The notes beneath the pieces are model-generated. The model made no database searches and was not told the origin of the DNA. It worked only from the letters and a program-made list of their open reading frames with translations. The position numbers and the translations under genes are program-made. 64,000 bases of DNA from Marinilactibacillus sp036039175 (GTDB taxonomy: Bacteria > Bacillota > Bacilli > Lactobacillales > Carnobacteriaceae_A): positions 124,001-188,000 of the forward strand of contig NZ_JAYXKP010000005.1 in the NCBI RefSeq assembly GCF_036039175.1, written 5' to 3'. Position 1 is the first letter of the stretch. Each line of letters opens with the position of its first letter. Below, in pieces: positions 52,343 through 62,145 of the stretch.

Positions 52343-54091
52343 TTATGCTTCGTCTGTATCTTTCAAAAGAATATTACCAGAAGTTGTCTGAGCTGTCAGT
52401 TGAAGTGCTTTTCCTTGTCTGATTCGATTGAATTTAAGCTTTGTGTCTTGTTTTGACTGTACATCAATATCAGATAATCTTGATTTCACTACTCCAAAGA
52501 CTGTTTTTGCTTCGCCTTCGATATCCAGTTCTTTTGGAATAGCGATTTTGACGCTTCCGTTGACAGAATTTGCTTTGATACGTGTCATTTCTTTGTTGTT
52601 CAACGTCAATTTAACGTCTCCATTAGTAGTGGATACGTCTGCACTTAACGGTGCTCCATTAAATACGATTGAACCACTGACTGTGCTGACAAGAAAGTCT
52701 CTAATATCAGAGTCTTGAACTTGAACCGTTCCGTTTGTTCCTTTAACTTCTAACATCACCGCGTTTGTATCTTTGAACGTCATATTTCCATTCGTAGATT
52801 TTACGAACACGTCTTTACCTTTAAATGATTTGAATTGAACATCACCATTTAGCAGCTTGATAGATGTGTAATCATAAACACGCTTAGGTAAAGAGATTGT
52901 AACGATGGCTTCTATACGTTTATTCGGAACGTGGAAGACAAATTTATCTTCGTCCAGTTCAATTTGACTGCGTTCTTCAAAAGCTTCTAATGGTGTTTCT
53001 TCCTCTATTTTACCATAAAGTTTAACTTTTGCAGAAACCTTGATTGTGTCATCTGAGCTTGTTTTAAGTTTTAGTTTACCATTTGCTAATTTAAAGTCTA
53101 AAATACTTGCTGTAGTATTTTCAAATGTCCACTCATGTTCAAAGTTAGTAGACGCTAGTTTAGGTACTCTGATATTAATATCTTTCCAATCAAAATTCTC
53201 AAGAGCTGAATTGAATGAGCCTTTTACAGTCTTCGCAGTATCGCTCTTCATTGTTGAAGAAACAGATTCACGAATGAATTTACCCAATTCTTTCCCACTT
53301 ACTTCAAGCTGCTTCCCTGCTTTATTAAGGGTTTCAGATGCTTCATCTTTCCAATTTTCTGGAATTTCAATTCTTTCAGAAACTTGTTTAGCCTTATTGG
53401 TCCACTGTTTCATTTTAGTTGCATGAAGTTGTTTCATAACCGAAATTTTTTGTTTCTGTACGTTCTCAAACGCTACTTCTAGTTCGCTGATTTCTTCTCT
53501 TAATGTCTGCATTCTTTCAGCTGTTTCCGGCTCTTGTCTTTCTTCTAATTCTGTTAGCGCACCTTGCTTAGATTGGATGTCCGCTTTTAATTCAGCGACG
53601 GCTTCTGTGTTATCTAGTTCATCAATTTTTTGAATCAATGATAGTTCTTTTTCTAAGTTTTTTAAGTCCGTTTCGATTTCTGAACGTTCTTGACTCTTTC
53701 TTTCTTTAGAACCTTCTTGTAAGTGATAAAGTTCTGCTTTTTTATTGTCTAACTTTCTTTTTGTTTCTGACAAAGTATTGTTTACTTGATCCAGTTCAAC
53801 AGAATACTGATTGATTTCAGTCGCTAAGCTTTCTAACTCTTTTTCTAATTCAGCATTGCGCTCTGCTTTTTCAACTTCTTCCGAATCTTCTGTTTCTTGA
53901 TCATCCGCAGAAACAAATTCTGTTTCTTCTTCCTCATCTATTGTTTCATTGAATGAATCATTTTGATCAAATTCTTTATACTCATTTTTCTTGTTTTCTT
54001 TTTTAACTAAAGACTCCAGTAAATCTAAACCTTCTTGAGTTGAGATGACACCACTTTTAACTAATTCTAAAATTCGTTCTCTCTCTTGCAT
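52343..54091 (-). CDS. liaX: LiaX-like protein: YvlB N-domain, long coiled coil, DUF4097 C-domain
   Basis: About 582 residues, starting MQERERILELVKSGVISTQEG with GGGAGG eight bases upstream. Residues 1-35 are the LiaX/YvlB N-terminal helical domain; 36-75 are acidic; about 75-245 form a heptad-patterned coiled coil; and from about 290 to the end run the beta-strand repeats of DUF4097 (VSTVSGSIVFNG, TTNGDVKLTLNN, KANSVNGSVKIAIP). In Enterococcus, LiaX is exported or surface-exposed and binds daptomycin. The long coiled coil is notable. A conspicuous inverted repeat lies upstream. Confidence 0.9.
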   Translation of the reverse strand: MQERERILELVKSGVISTQEGLDLLESLVKKENKKNEYKEFDQNDSFNETIDEEEETEFVSADDQETEDSEEVEKAERNAELEKELESLATEINQYSVELDQVNNTLSETKRKLDNKKAELYHLQEGSKERKSQERSEIETDLKNLEKELSLIQKIDELDNTEAVAELKADIQSKQGALTELEERQEPETAERMQTLREEISELEVAFENVQKQKISVMKQLHATKMKQWTNKAKQVSERIEIPENWKDEASETLNKAGKQLEVSGKELGKFIRESVSSTMKSDTAKTVKGSFNSALENFDWKDINIRVPKLASTNFEHEWTFENTTASILDFKLANGKLKLKTSSDDTIKVSAKVKLYGKIEEETPLEAFEERSQIELDEDKFVFHVPNKRIEAIVTISLPKRVYDYTSIKLLNGDVQFKSFKGKDVFVKSTNGNMTFKDTNAVMLEVKGTNGTVQVQDSDIRDFLVSTVSGSIVFNGAPLSADVSTTNGDVKLTLNNKEMTRIKANSVNGSVKIAIPKELDIEGEAKTVFGVVKSRLSDIDVQSKQDTKLKFNRIRQGKALQLTAQTTSGNILLKDTDEA

Positions 54092-54226
54092 GTTTTTTCC
54101 TCCCATTCGATTCTTCACTACGTTGTCGTCAATTGGTTATTACAGTATTTTTAACTTTCTGTTAACTACAATTAGAATAGAGGTTTTCTTCTACCCGTAT
54201 CTATAGTATGCAACAGATCTGAAAAA

Positions 54227-54240
54227 AAGTCATAGGACTT
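54227..54240 (-). promoter_or_regulatory. AAGTC-N4-GACTT inverted repeat, candidate LiaR site before liaX
   Basis: AAGTCATAGGACTT is a perfect 5-4-5 inverted repeat 136 bases upstream of liaX, just above a possible TACTAT -10 box. Spacing resembles operators of NarL-family regulators such as LiaR/VraR, which control this operon elsewhere. Confidence 0.45.
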
Positions 54241-54293
54241 ACGACTGATATTTGAGGGTTATTTTATTTAATCAAATCATACCAAGCAGACTA

Positions 54294-54326
54294 AAAAACC
54301 TCCAAAGGATACCCTCTGAAGGTTTT
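54294..54326. terminator. Intrinsic terminator after uvrA
   Basis: AAAACCTCCAAAGG and CTGAAGGTTTT pair imperfectly around a short loop, with A- and T-runs on the two sides. Confidence 0.7.
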
Positions 54327-54333
54327 AAACGAA

Positions 54334-57192
54334 TTAGTTTTTACTTTTGAGCTTTTCTTTGCGTTTAGTTTCTTTATCAAGTACTTCTTTAAGATAATAC
54401 CCTGTATAACTTTCTTTTACTTCTGCCAAATCTTCTGGTGTACCTGTTGCAAGAATCGTACCGCCACCTGCTCCACCTTCAGGGCCAAGATCAATGACGT
54501 AATCTGCTACTTTAATGACGTCCAGATTGTGTTCAATCACTAAAACAGTGTTACCCGCTTCTACAAGTCGATCTAGTACAACAATCAATCTGGAAATATC
54601 ATCTGCATGAAGACCTGTTGTCGGCTCATCTAAAATATAGAAGTTATGTCCACTTTGTCTTTTGTGCAGCTCGCTAGCTAGTTTCATTCGTTGAGCTTCT
54701 CCACCAGACAATGTTGTTGCGGGCTGTCCAAGCGTCATATACCCTAAACCGACATCGATAATCGTTTGCATCTTTCTTGAGATCTTCGGTACGTTCTCGA
54801 AGAATTCTGCTGCTTCTTCAATATTCATCTCAAGGACTTCTGCAATACTCTTACCTTTATACTTAACTTCTAATGTCTCTGAGTTATATCTCGTTCCATG
54901 ACAAACTTCACAAGGTACATACACATCAGGGAGGAAGTGCATCTCAATTTTCAAGATACCGTCACCTTTACATGCTTCACAGCGTCCACCTTTTACGTTA
55001 AAACTAAAGCGACCCTTTTTGTAACCACGCATCTTCGCTTCATTCGTTTTAGCAAATAAATCTCTGATGTCATCAAAAACACTTGTATACGTTGCCGGAT
55101 TACTTCTAGGTGTCCGTCCAATTGGGCTCTGATCGATATTGATAATTTTTTCAATATCTTCATATCCACTGATACTTTTGTGCAAGCCAGGTTTGACTTT
55201 AGAACGTCCGATTTCTCTAGATAAAGCTTTTCTTAAAATACCATTTACAAGTGAACTTTTACCAGATCCTGATACTCCAGTCACTGCAGTAAATCGTCCA
55301 AGTGGAAAAGTAACGTCCACATTTTTCAGATTGTTTTCTTTAGCACCTTTAATCACGATCGCTCCTAAATCTTCTGAGCGACGAACTTCAGGAACAGCGA
55401 TAAATTTCTCTCCTGACAAGTAAGCACCTGTTAATGAGTTTTTGTTATGCTCGATTTCTTCAGGTGTTCCACTTGCAACGATGTTTCCGCCATGTTCTCC
55501 AGCACCAGGGCCAATATCGATCAAATGATCTGCCGCACGCATCGTATCCTCATCGTGTTCAACGACAATCAGCGTATTTCCTAGGTCACGCATATTTTTA
55601 AGTGAATCAATCAGGCGATTATTGTCTCTTTGGTGTAATCCTATAGAAGGTTCATCAAGTATATATAATACTCCAGAAAGATTCGATCCAATTTGCGTTG
55701 CTAATCGTATACGCTGAGCTTCTCCACCAGATAAGGTTCCCGCTTTACGACTAAGTGTAAGGTAATCTAACCCAACATTCTTCAAAAATCTTAAGCGATC
55801 GAGAATTTCTTTCTGAATAGGCAAAGCAATCGTAGTATTACGAGAAGATAAATCCATTTTATCAAAGAAATTGTGTGCCTCTTCAATAGAGAATCCACTA
55901 ACATCTCCAATATCTTTTCCAAGCACTTTTACAGACAAAGCTTCTCTATTCAGTCTTTTCCCTTTACAAACTGGACATTCCAGTTCGGTCATATATTGAA
56001 GCATCTGATTTCTAGTGAAATCACTATTCGTTTCTTTATATCTTCTGGCAACATTCGGTAAGATACCTTCAAAGGGAATCATCGTGTCTCTGACACTACC
56101 GAAATCGTTTTTGTAGTGGAAATGAAATTTCTTATCTTTAGATCCATTTAATACAATATCTCGGTCTGCTTCAGGCATTTCTTCGAACGGAATATCTGTT
56201 TTAATTCCAAAGTGCTCACAAGCTTGTGACAGCATCTGCGGGTAATAATTCGAGCTAATTGGATTCCAAGGTATAATCGCACCGTCATCTATAGATAAAG
56301 ACTGATCCGGTATAACCAAATCCAAATCAACTTCTAAATTTGTTCCAAGTCCATCACAAGCAGAACAAGCTCCAAAAGGCGCGTTAAATGAGAAGAGTCT
56401 AGGCTCCACTTTTGGTAGTGTAAATCCACACTTCGGACAAGCATAATGTTCACTGAATAATTCTTCTCTATCTCCGATAAAATCTGCAACCACAAATCCT
56501 TCTGCTAATCCTAAAGCAGATTCTACGGACTCAAATAGTCGCGAACGTATACCTTCTTTGATCACTATTCTATCTACTACAACTTCAATTGTATGTTTTT
56601 TGTTTTTTTCAAGTTCGATATCGTCTCCAATATCCATCATTTCTCCATTAACTCTTAAACGAACAAACCCTTGAGATTTGATTTTGTCGAGCGCTTTTTT
56701 ATGCTGACCTTTTTTTCCTTTGATGATAGGTGCCAGAATTTGAATTTTTGTTTTCTCTGGGCTTTCCATAATCTGATCAACCATTTGTTCTACTGATTGG
56801 CTTGAGATTTCCGTACCATCGTTTGGACAAAACGGTGTTCCAATACGCGCATACATCAATCTCATGTAATCGTTGATTTCTGTGGCTGTACCAACTGTCG
56901 ATCGAGGATTATTACTCGTTGTCTTTTGATCAATAGAAATAGCTGGACTTAGTCCATCAATACTATCAACGTCTGGCTTATCCATTTGCCCAAGAAACTG
57001 TCTCGCATAGGCTGAAAGAGATTCTACGTATCTACGCTGACCCTCAGCATACAGCGTATCAAACGCCAGGGAACTTTTTCCCGAACCAGATAGACCTGTC
57101 ATGACAACAAATTTATCGCGTGGTATCGTTACATCGATGTCTTTGAGATTATGTGAGCGTGCACCACGAACTACAATTTTATCGTTACTCAT
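54334..57192 (-). CDS. uvrA: Excinuclease ABC subunit A
   Basis: The 952-residue protein has two ABC ATPase domains: Walker A GLSGSGKSS (about 31) and GVSGSGKSS (about 640), two LSGGEAQR signatures, and two zinc modules (CPKC...CSAC near 253, CEAC...CEVC near 740). It recognises bulky DNA damage and hands DNA to UvrB. In many Lactobacillales uvrB is immediately upstream; here the neighbour is an HD phosphohydrolase, so uvrB lies elsewhere. Confidence 0.97.
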   Translation of the reverse strand: MSNDKIVVRGARSHNLKDIDVTIPRDKFVVMTGLSGSGKSSLAFDTLYAEGQRRYVESLSAYARQFLGQMDKPDVDSIDGLSPAISIDQKTTSNNPRSTVGTATEINDYMRLMYARIGTPFCPNDGTEISSQSVEQMVDQIMESPEKTKIQILAPIIKGKKGQHKKALDKIKSQGFVRLRVNGEMMDIGDDIELEKNKKHTIEVVVDRIVIKEGIRSRLFESVESALGLAEGFVVADFIGDREELFSEHYACPKCGFTLPKVEPRLFSFNAPFGACSACDGLGTNLEVDLDLVIPDQSLSIDDGAIIPWNPISSNYYPQMLSQACEHFGIKTDIPFEEMPEADRDIVLNGSKDKKFHFHYKNDFGSVRDTMIPFEGILPNVARRYKETNSDFTRNQMLQYMTELECPVCKGKRLNREALSVKVLGKDIGDVSGFSIEEAHNFFDKMDLSSRNTTIALPIQKEILDRLRFLKNVGLDYLTLSRKAGTLSGGEAQRIRLATQIGSNLSGVLYILDEPSIGLHQRDNNRLIDSLKNMRDLGNTLIVVEHDEDTMRAADHLIDIGPGAGEHGGNIVASGTPEEIEHNKNSLTGAYLSGEKFIAVPEVRRSEDLGAIVIKGAKENNLKNVDVTFPLGRFTAVTGVSGSGKSSLVNGILRKALSREIGRSKVKPGLHKSISGYEDIEKIINIDQSPIGRTPRSNPATYTSVFDDIRDLFAKTNEAKMRGYKKGRFSFNVKGGRCEACKGDGILKIEMHFLPDVYVPCEVCHGTRYNSETLEVKYKGKSIAEVLEMNIEEAAEFFENVPKISRKMQTIIDVGLGYMTLGQPATTLSGGEAQRMKLASELHKRQSGHNFYILDEPTTGLHADDISRLIVVLDRLVEAGNTVLVIEHNLDVIKVADYVIDLGPEGGAGGGTILATGTPEDLAEVKESYTGYYLKEVLDKETKRKEKLKSKN

Positions 57193-57286
57193 TTATCAAA
57201 TCATTCCCTCTACTAAAGTCTAGCCTGCTTCAACGAATTTCTGAATGGGGCTTATACGGTTATTTATACTTTGATGATTCACAAAA

Positions 57287-57323
57287 CGAAGAGGTAAGCG
57301 GATTGCTCCCCTACCTCTTCTTT
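57287..57323 (-). terminator. Hairpin between HD protein and uvrA
   Basis: AAGAGGTA and TACCTCTT pair around GGGAGC-related inner pairing; the minus-strand tail is only moderately T-rich. Confidence 0.55.
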
Positions 57324-57348
57324 CTAGTCTATTATAGCACATACGTTC

Positions 57349-58008
57349 TCAATTGGCGAATGTTTGTTCTGCATTTCGTTCTTTTAAGATCTTACTTGTT
57401 CTTCGTTCTAATTCTGACTGATTCGTGAACTCTCCACTGATTAGATCAGGTAAAATCTCCTTAAGCAAGTACTGTACACTATCCAATTCTTTGAATTCAA
57501 GAATAGTGACCAGAGATTCCTCATAAATTTCTGTAAATAAGGATTCTGGATTTCCTTTTTGGATTTCACCAAAAGACTCATATAATAAGTCGACTTTATC
57601 GGCTACAGACAAGATTTTGCCTTCTAAGGAATCATCTTTACCTTCTTTGAATCGATTGCGATAAACTTCTTGAAATTCTTCTGGAATCTCTTGATCTATA
57701 AAATGATGAGCCATTGTTTCTTCTACTGTCGCCAATCTTTCTCTTAAATCAGGATCAGCATATTTAACAGGTGTTTTAATATCTCCAATGAAAATTTCTG
57801 TATAGTCATGATTTAACGCTTTTTCATAAAGTGAGCGCCAGTCTACTTCTTTCCCAGCTTTCTCCTCTACTGTTCCCAAAAATTGCGCAATTTTTGTCAC
57901 TTTGAACGAGTGTGCTGCAACAGAATGCTCTTCATATTTGAATTTTCCTGGACAACGATTGATTTTTTCTAGATCACTTAAGCTTTTAAAATACTCATGC
58001 ATTCCCAT
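57349..58008 (-). CDS. HD-domain phosphohydrolase (YfbR-like 5'-deoxynucleotidase)
   Basis: The 219-residue protein carries the HD metal motif in EHSVAAHSFKVTKIAQFL and LNHDYTEIFIGDI, with a later conserved Asp (SVADKVDLLYES). This ordering matches the YfbR/YpgQ type that removes phosphate from deoxynucleoside monophosphates. It may act in nucleotide pool control. It sits upstream of uvrA on the same strand, 156 bases away, with a moderate terminator between. Confidence 0.85.
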   Translation of the reverse strand: MGMHEYFKSLSDLEKINRCPGKFKYEEHSVAAHSFKVTKIAQFLGTVEEKAGKEVDWRSLYEKALNHDYTEIFIGDIKTPVKYADPDLRERLATVEETMAHHFIDQEIPEEFQEVYRNRFKEGKDDSLEGKILSVADKVDLLYESFGEIQKGNPESLFTEIYEESLVTILEFKELDSVQYLLKEILPDLISGEFTNQSELERRTSKILKERNAEQTFAN

Positions 58009-58143
58009 TTGATCATCTCTCTTTCTCCATTTTATATTTCTCAGAATAAATTTTCATTATATTATCAGTTAAGTTTATAAAATGCAACTTCTTATTTATT
58101 GTAATATGCTTTAATCCTATAAAGCAATTATCACGATTCAACA

Positions 58144-58175
58144 AAAAACCAGCCATTAATGAATAGGCTGGTTTT
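58144..58175 (-). terminator. Intrinsic terminator after phoR
   Basis: AAAACCAGCC and GGCTGGTTTT pair perfectly around 11 bases, with six A on the left, so the minus strand ends in T. Confidence 0.85.
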
Positions 58176-58179
58176 CTTT

Positions 58180-59976
58180 CTAACATCTTTGACTTGATGG
58201 ATTTTTGAATATAATCGGTAGATAGACTTCAAATGTTGTCCCTTTCCCTACCTCACTAACTAATTCTATATGTCCGTTCAAATTCTCAACAAGGTATTTT
58301 ACGATTGATAGTCCAAGCCCAGTTCCACCAGCATTCCGGCTTCGGGCTTTATCGACTCTGTAAAATCTCTCGAAGATTCTTGATTGTTCTTGCTGCGGAA
58401 TACCAATACCATTGTCTCGAATTTTAATGACCGCTTCCTGATTCAGGTAAGTCATTTCTACTTCTACTTTTCCTTTTTCAGGTGTATAAGACACTGCATT
58501 CCCTACAAGATTCAATATAATTTGTTTTAACTGATCATGATCTACTTCTAAAGAAACTTTTTCATGATCTATTATAGAAAGTTCCATTTCTTTTAATTCT
58601 GCTTTTTGCTGCAAGATTTGGAAGACTTCTTTTACGACTGATTTAGCTTCGATAGGTTCAACATTCATTCTTACTTGTTTTTGTTCCAGTTTTGATAACT
58701 GTAAAATATCTTGCACCATTAAATCTAATCTACTACTCTCTTTCAACATGATTTCCAGGAACTCAACAAGGACTTCTCGATCTTCTAGCGCTCCATCAAG
58801 TAAAGTTTCACTAAATCCTTTTAAAGCCGTTATCGGTGTTCTTAATTCATGAGAAGCATTTGCTACAAAGTCGGTTCGCACTTTTTCGAGTCTTCTGATT
58901 TCTGTTATGTCATATAATAGTACGATAAAATTAGTCGTCCCCTGAATTCTTCCAGGTATTGGTACGATATTAGTATCCACAATTCTTTCGTCTTGCAGGA
59001 ACAGAGAAATCTCTCGATTTTGAAGTTCGTTTTTTTCAAAAGCCGCTTCAATCAATTGATTTAGTCCGTAACTTTTAAAGACTTCTAGGTAACTATGTCC
59101 TATTTTTCCGTAAAGATTTTCGCCCAATATCTCATTCATAATCGGATTGACCATGGTGATTTCTCTATTTTCATTCAAGACCATGACGCCGATGACAAGA
59201 TGATTAATCAATTCGCGCATCCGTTTGTCATTCTGCTTGATTTCCTGCATTTGTGACTCCAGATTTCCGGCAAGATCATTGATTGTTTCTCCAAGATCAT
59301 CAATTTCATGATAAGAAGTCGATCGGTAACGCGTACTATATTTCTGGTGAGACAACTTATTGGTTATCTGTTTGATTTCTTCAATAGGATCGCCGATTCT
59401 TCTAGTCCAGTAGTAAGTGAACAGTACTGTAAGTAAAAGTGAAATCCCTATAAAAACCAGTAAGAATCGAATCAACTCATCTGTAACACCCGTCATTTCT
59501 TCTACTCGTTTTGATAACCTCAAGATCCCTACAGTTTCCCCGTCCGTACTCAACAAAGGGGCTGCAGTATAATATCTTAAGTCTTCTGTGCTCGTACTGA
59601 CACGGTCATACGTACTTATACCGTCACCATTTAAAATCGATTGAATTTCTGGTCGATCCAAATGATTTTCGACTGTGTCCTGATTGGCATGCGAATCGTA
59701 GATTACACTTCCCGAAAGATCTATAAGTGTAATTCTTTCAGAAACAGCTTCTGCTGCTTTTTCGAGTCCTGTCATCAACTCATCTAAATCCTGTTCTGAA
59801 TCGATTGTATCGTTTAACTGACTTTGCAGCGTAACAAGTTGTGCCTTTAGATCTTCACCTTGTTGTTCCAGACCTTGTTGTACAAATACATTCGAAGAAA
59901 TGTAGAAGAAAATAATGGAAAACAAACCAAATACCGCAAGGAAAAAGAGAAGAATTCTTCCTCTTAACTGTTTCAT
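58180..59976 (-). CDS. phoR: PhoR-type sensor histidine kinase
   Basis: The 598-residue kinase has two membrane segments (about 9-29 and 168-188) around an extracytoplasmic PDC/CHASE-like region, then HAMP, PAS (MVNPIMNEILGENLYGKIG), HisKA (FVANASHELRTPITALKGF, His about 376) and ATPase (NAVSYTPEKGKVE, RDNGIGIP, GTGLGLSIVK). The SETLLDGALED stretch after the His box is typical for PhoR. It overlaps phoP by four bases. No yycH or yycI follows, so WalK is less likely. Confidence 0.92.
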   Translation of the reverse strand: MKQLRGRILLFFLAVFGLFSIIFFYISSNVFVQQGLEQQGEDLKAQLVTLQSQLNDTIDSEQDLDELMTGLEKAAEAVSERITLIDLSGSVIYDSHANQDTVENHLDRPEIQSILNGDGISTYDRVSTSTEDLRYYTAAPLLSTDGETVGILRLSKRVEEMTGVTDELIRFLLVFIGISLLLTVLFTYYWTRRIGDPIEEIKQITNKLSHQKYSTRYRSTSYHEIDDLGETINDLAGNLESQMQEIKQNDKRMRELINHLVIGVMVLNENREITMVNPIMNEILGENLYGKIGHSYLEVFKSYGLNQLIEAAFEKNELQNREISLFLQDERIVDTNIVPIPGRIQGTTNFIVLLYDITEIRRLEKVRTDFVANASHELRTPITALKGFSETLLDGALEDREVLVEFLEIMLKESSRLDLMVQDILQLSKLEQKQVRMNVEPIEAKSVVKEVFQILQQKAELKEMELSIIDHEKVSLEVDHDQLKQIILNLVGNAVSYTPEKGKVEVEMTYLNQEAVIKIRDNGIGIPQQEQSRIFERFYRVDKARSRNAGGTGLGLSIVKYLVENLNGHIELVSEVGKGTTFEVYLPIIFKNPSSQRC

Positions 59977-60683
59977 TTGGGTTCCTCAAGTTTATAACCA
60001 AAGCCTCTGGCTGTCTTAATATATTGAGGATTCTTTGTATCTTCTTCTATCTTTTCTCTTAAATGACTAATATGAACATCTACGATTCTGGTTTCACCTG
60101 CAAAATCATAATCCCAAATCGCATTCAACAACTGCTCTCTACTCAAGATTCGATTTTGACGTCTTGCCATATAAAGAAGTAAATCAAATTCTTTAGGTGT
60201 GCATTCAATGGCTTCTCCCTTTAAACGAACTTCATACTGTTCAGGGAAGATTTCGACATCTTTAAGAACAATGGATTTTTCAGGCTCACTTTGAGACTCT
60301 GTTTCAACTTCACTGATTTTCTCATATCTTCTGAAAATGGCCTTCATACGTGCAAGGACTTCTCTAGGACTGAAAGGTTTTGTCATGTAATCGTCTGCTC
60401 CAATTTCAAGACCAATAATTTTATCGATCTCAGAATCTTTTGCAGTCAACATGATAATCGGTGTATCTACTTTTTCTTGTCTAAGCCCCTTACAAATATC
60501 AATTCCGTCTTTAGATGGTAACATTAAATCTAGAATAATCAGATCATATGAACCTGTACTCGCCATTTCATATCCTTCTTCTCCATCTAAAGATGCTGTA
60601 ACTTGGTAACCTTCTTTTTCTAAATTATACGATAACAATTTGACGATCGACTGTTCATCTTCGACAATTAAAACTCTTTTCAT
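59973..60683 (-). CDS. phoP: PhoP-type OmpR-family response regulator
   Basis: The 236-residue protein has the receiver with phosphoacceptor Asp in LIILDLMLPSKDGID, Thr and Lys of the switch (IIMLTAKDSE; DDYMTKPFSPREVL), and a C-terminal winged helix with ECTPKEFDLLLYMARR and VDVHISHLREKIEED. It would bind direct-repeat hexamers; such repeats occur before spx at 5.8 kb, though a link is speculative. It follows the PDZ gene by 72 bases and probably forms one operon with it and phoR. Confidence 0.94.
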   Translation of the reverse strand: MKRVLIVEDEQSIVKLLSYNLEKEGYQVTASLDGEEGYEMASTGSYDLIILDLMLPSKDGIDICKGLRQEKVDTPIIMLTAKDSEIDKIIGLEIGADDYMTKPFSPREVLARMKAIFRRYEKISEVETESQSEPEKSIVLKDVEIFPEQYEVRLKGEAIECTPKEFDLLLYMARRQNRILSREQLLNAIWDYDFAGETRIVDVHISHLREKIEEDTKNPQYIKTARGFGYKLEEPK

Positions 60684-60755
60684 AGTTTACAATCCCAATC
60701 CTTTCGTATAAAACTAGTTTGATCAATAGAATGTTTACCTTCTATTCTGAACTGA

Positions 60756-61958
60756 TTATTTAACAAGTTTAATTTCTTCAAGCGTAATTAACCCAAGATC
60801 ATGTGGATCATCTTCATAAATAGCTGTTTCTGACAAGACGATTTCATTATCGATTCTGTTTACCTTCAAATGGCAGTAGGCGCGATTTGAGAATAACGCT
60901 TCGTTTAAATCTTCTATTGTATGAAGCTGTCTCTCGTTACATTCTAAAAGCGCATCTCCAATGCCCACACCCATTTTTTCAGCAGGGCTACCCGGTCTAA
61001 TGGCGATGACTCTCAAACCTTGTTCAGCTGGACCAAAGCGGAAACTCCACTTCTGCTCACGCTTACGGTGACGGTACAGTACGAATACTCCACCTATCAT
61101 AAGTACAAGCAATCCAAAAATCGCAAATTCTTTCAACCAAAATGTTAAAGCGAATAAAACCATTCCCGCTACTGACAAACCTAGAAAATCTTTTAGCAAA
61201 CGTTCTTTGGCTTCTTTAGGTATTTGAGCCTGAACTGTATATCTCAATCCCATTAAAACTGGCAGTAAGAAAAAGGAATAGGTCTGGTTACCTACAGAAA
61301 AAACTGGCCACCAGTCAAAGAAAGGTCTAAATCCTTCTCCTGGAATAACGAGTAATAAGGGTACGAGCCAAAAAGGCGTCATACGATATTTCGCAACTAG
61401 TTTCCCTCGTTTTGTTGCTAAAAATCTAGGGATAAATTTAGACAGATTTCCTGTCTGGAGAACCAGTACAGTGCTTAATAATAATAATAACGCAATAATA
61501 AAGCTCACTTGAGTCAATTCGTACGCTACTGGCAATCCTTGATTCAGCGGGCTGTACCAGTTCTCAGGCATTGAGAAAAATTGATTTGTAGTGACTTCAA
61601 AATAAGTCAAGGCAAGTAGGACCAAGCTAGTGACTGAGAAAGTGAATATAGGATGAATAAATCGGTAACCCAATCCCAAGGATAAGATCGTAACGATCTG
61701 GTAAAGTATGATCCAGTCAAGTGTAACAGGCATCCCTGCAAACACCGTCAGCGCCGATAATAGGAGCCCAGGAAGAAGTCCCCATACTAAAAATCGTTTG
61801 ATTTCAAAGTTGTCTTTATAGATTGTCGCTCGTAGTTGCTTACGGTCGTAACTAATTCTTCTACTTTTTGCTAACAGAACTAATGCTACACCAACTAAAA
61901 ATAGTGGCTGAATAAAAAATAGTCCGAAAGCGAGTAGTAAACTTTGCAGTATATTCAT
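60756..61958 (-). CDS. MinJ-like polytopic PDZ-domain protein
   Basis: The 400-residue protein has about eight membrane segments in the first 275 residues and then a PDZ domain at about residues 290-365, with GLRVIAIRPGSPAEKMGVGIG carrying the ligand-binding loop. This layout matches Bacillus MinJ (YvjD), which links DivIVA to MinCD at division sites. No protease domain is present. It heads the phoPR transcription unit. Its division role here is inferred. Confidence 0.8.
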   Translation of the reverse strand: MNILQSLLLAFGLFFIQPLFLVGVALVLLAKSRRISYDRKQLRATIYKDNFEIKRFLVWGLLPGLLLSALTVFAGMPVTLDWIILYQIVTILSLGLGYRFIHPIFTFSVTSLVLLALTYFEVTTNQFFSMPENWYSPLNQGLPVAYELTQVSFIIALLLLLSTVLVLQTGNLSKFIPRFLATKRGKLVAKYRMTPFWLVPLLLVIPGEGFRPFFDWWPVFSVGNQTYSFFLLPVLMGLRYTVQAQIPKEAKERLLKDFLGLSVAGMVLFALTFWLKEFAIFGLLVLMIGGVFVLYRHRKREQKWSFRFGPAEQGLRVIAIRPGSPAEKMGVGIGDALLECNERQLHTIEDLNEALFSNRAYCHLKVNRIDNEIVLSETAIYEDDPHDLGLITLEEIKLVK

Positions 61959-62069
61959 TTAATTTACACCTTTCTTATTTTCTTTCATTATTATTTTAAC
62001 ACATCTTATGAAAAAGTTATGCAATGGATTGAATTTATCAGGTGATATCATCTTCAGTCTGTAAAGGAC

Positions 62070-62098
62070 TTTTTGATCAAATCACTCTATGCTATACT
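62070..62098 (+). promoter_or_regulatory. Probable promoter of the LrgAB-like operon
   Basis: TTTTTG, 17 bases, then TATACT (62093-62098), 47 bases before the ATG. Confidence 0.4.
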
Positions 62099-62145
62099 GT
62101 TTAGAATAGGTCCAATTCAGTTAGTATATTAAAGGAGTGAACTAA

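Noticed and set aside
58180..60683. The two-component pair as WalKR
   Set aside because: No yycH, yycI or yycJ follow, the operon ends after the kinase, and the sequence after the phosphoacceptor His fits PhoR better.
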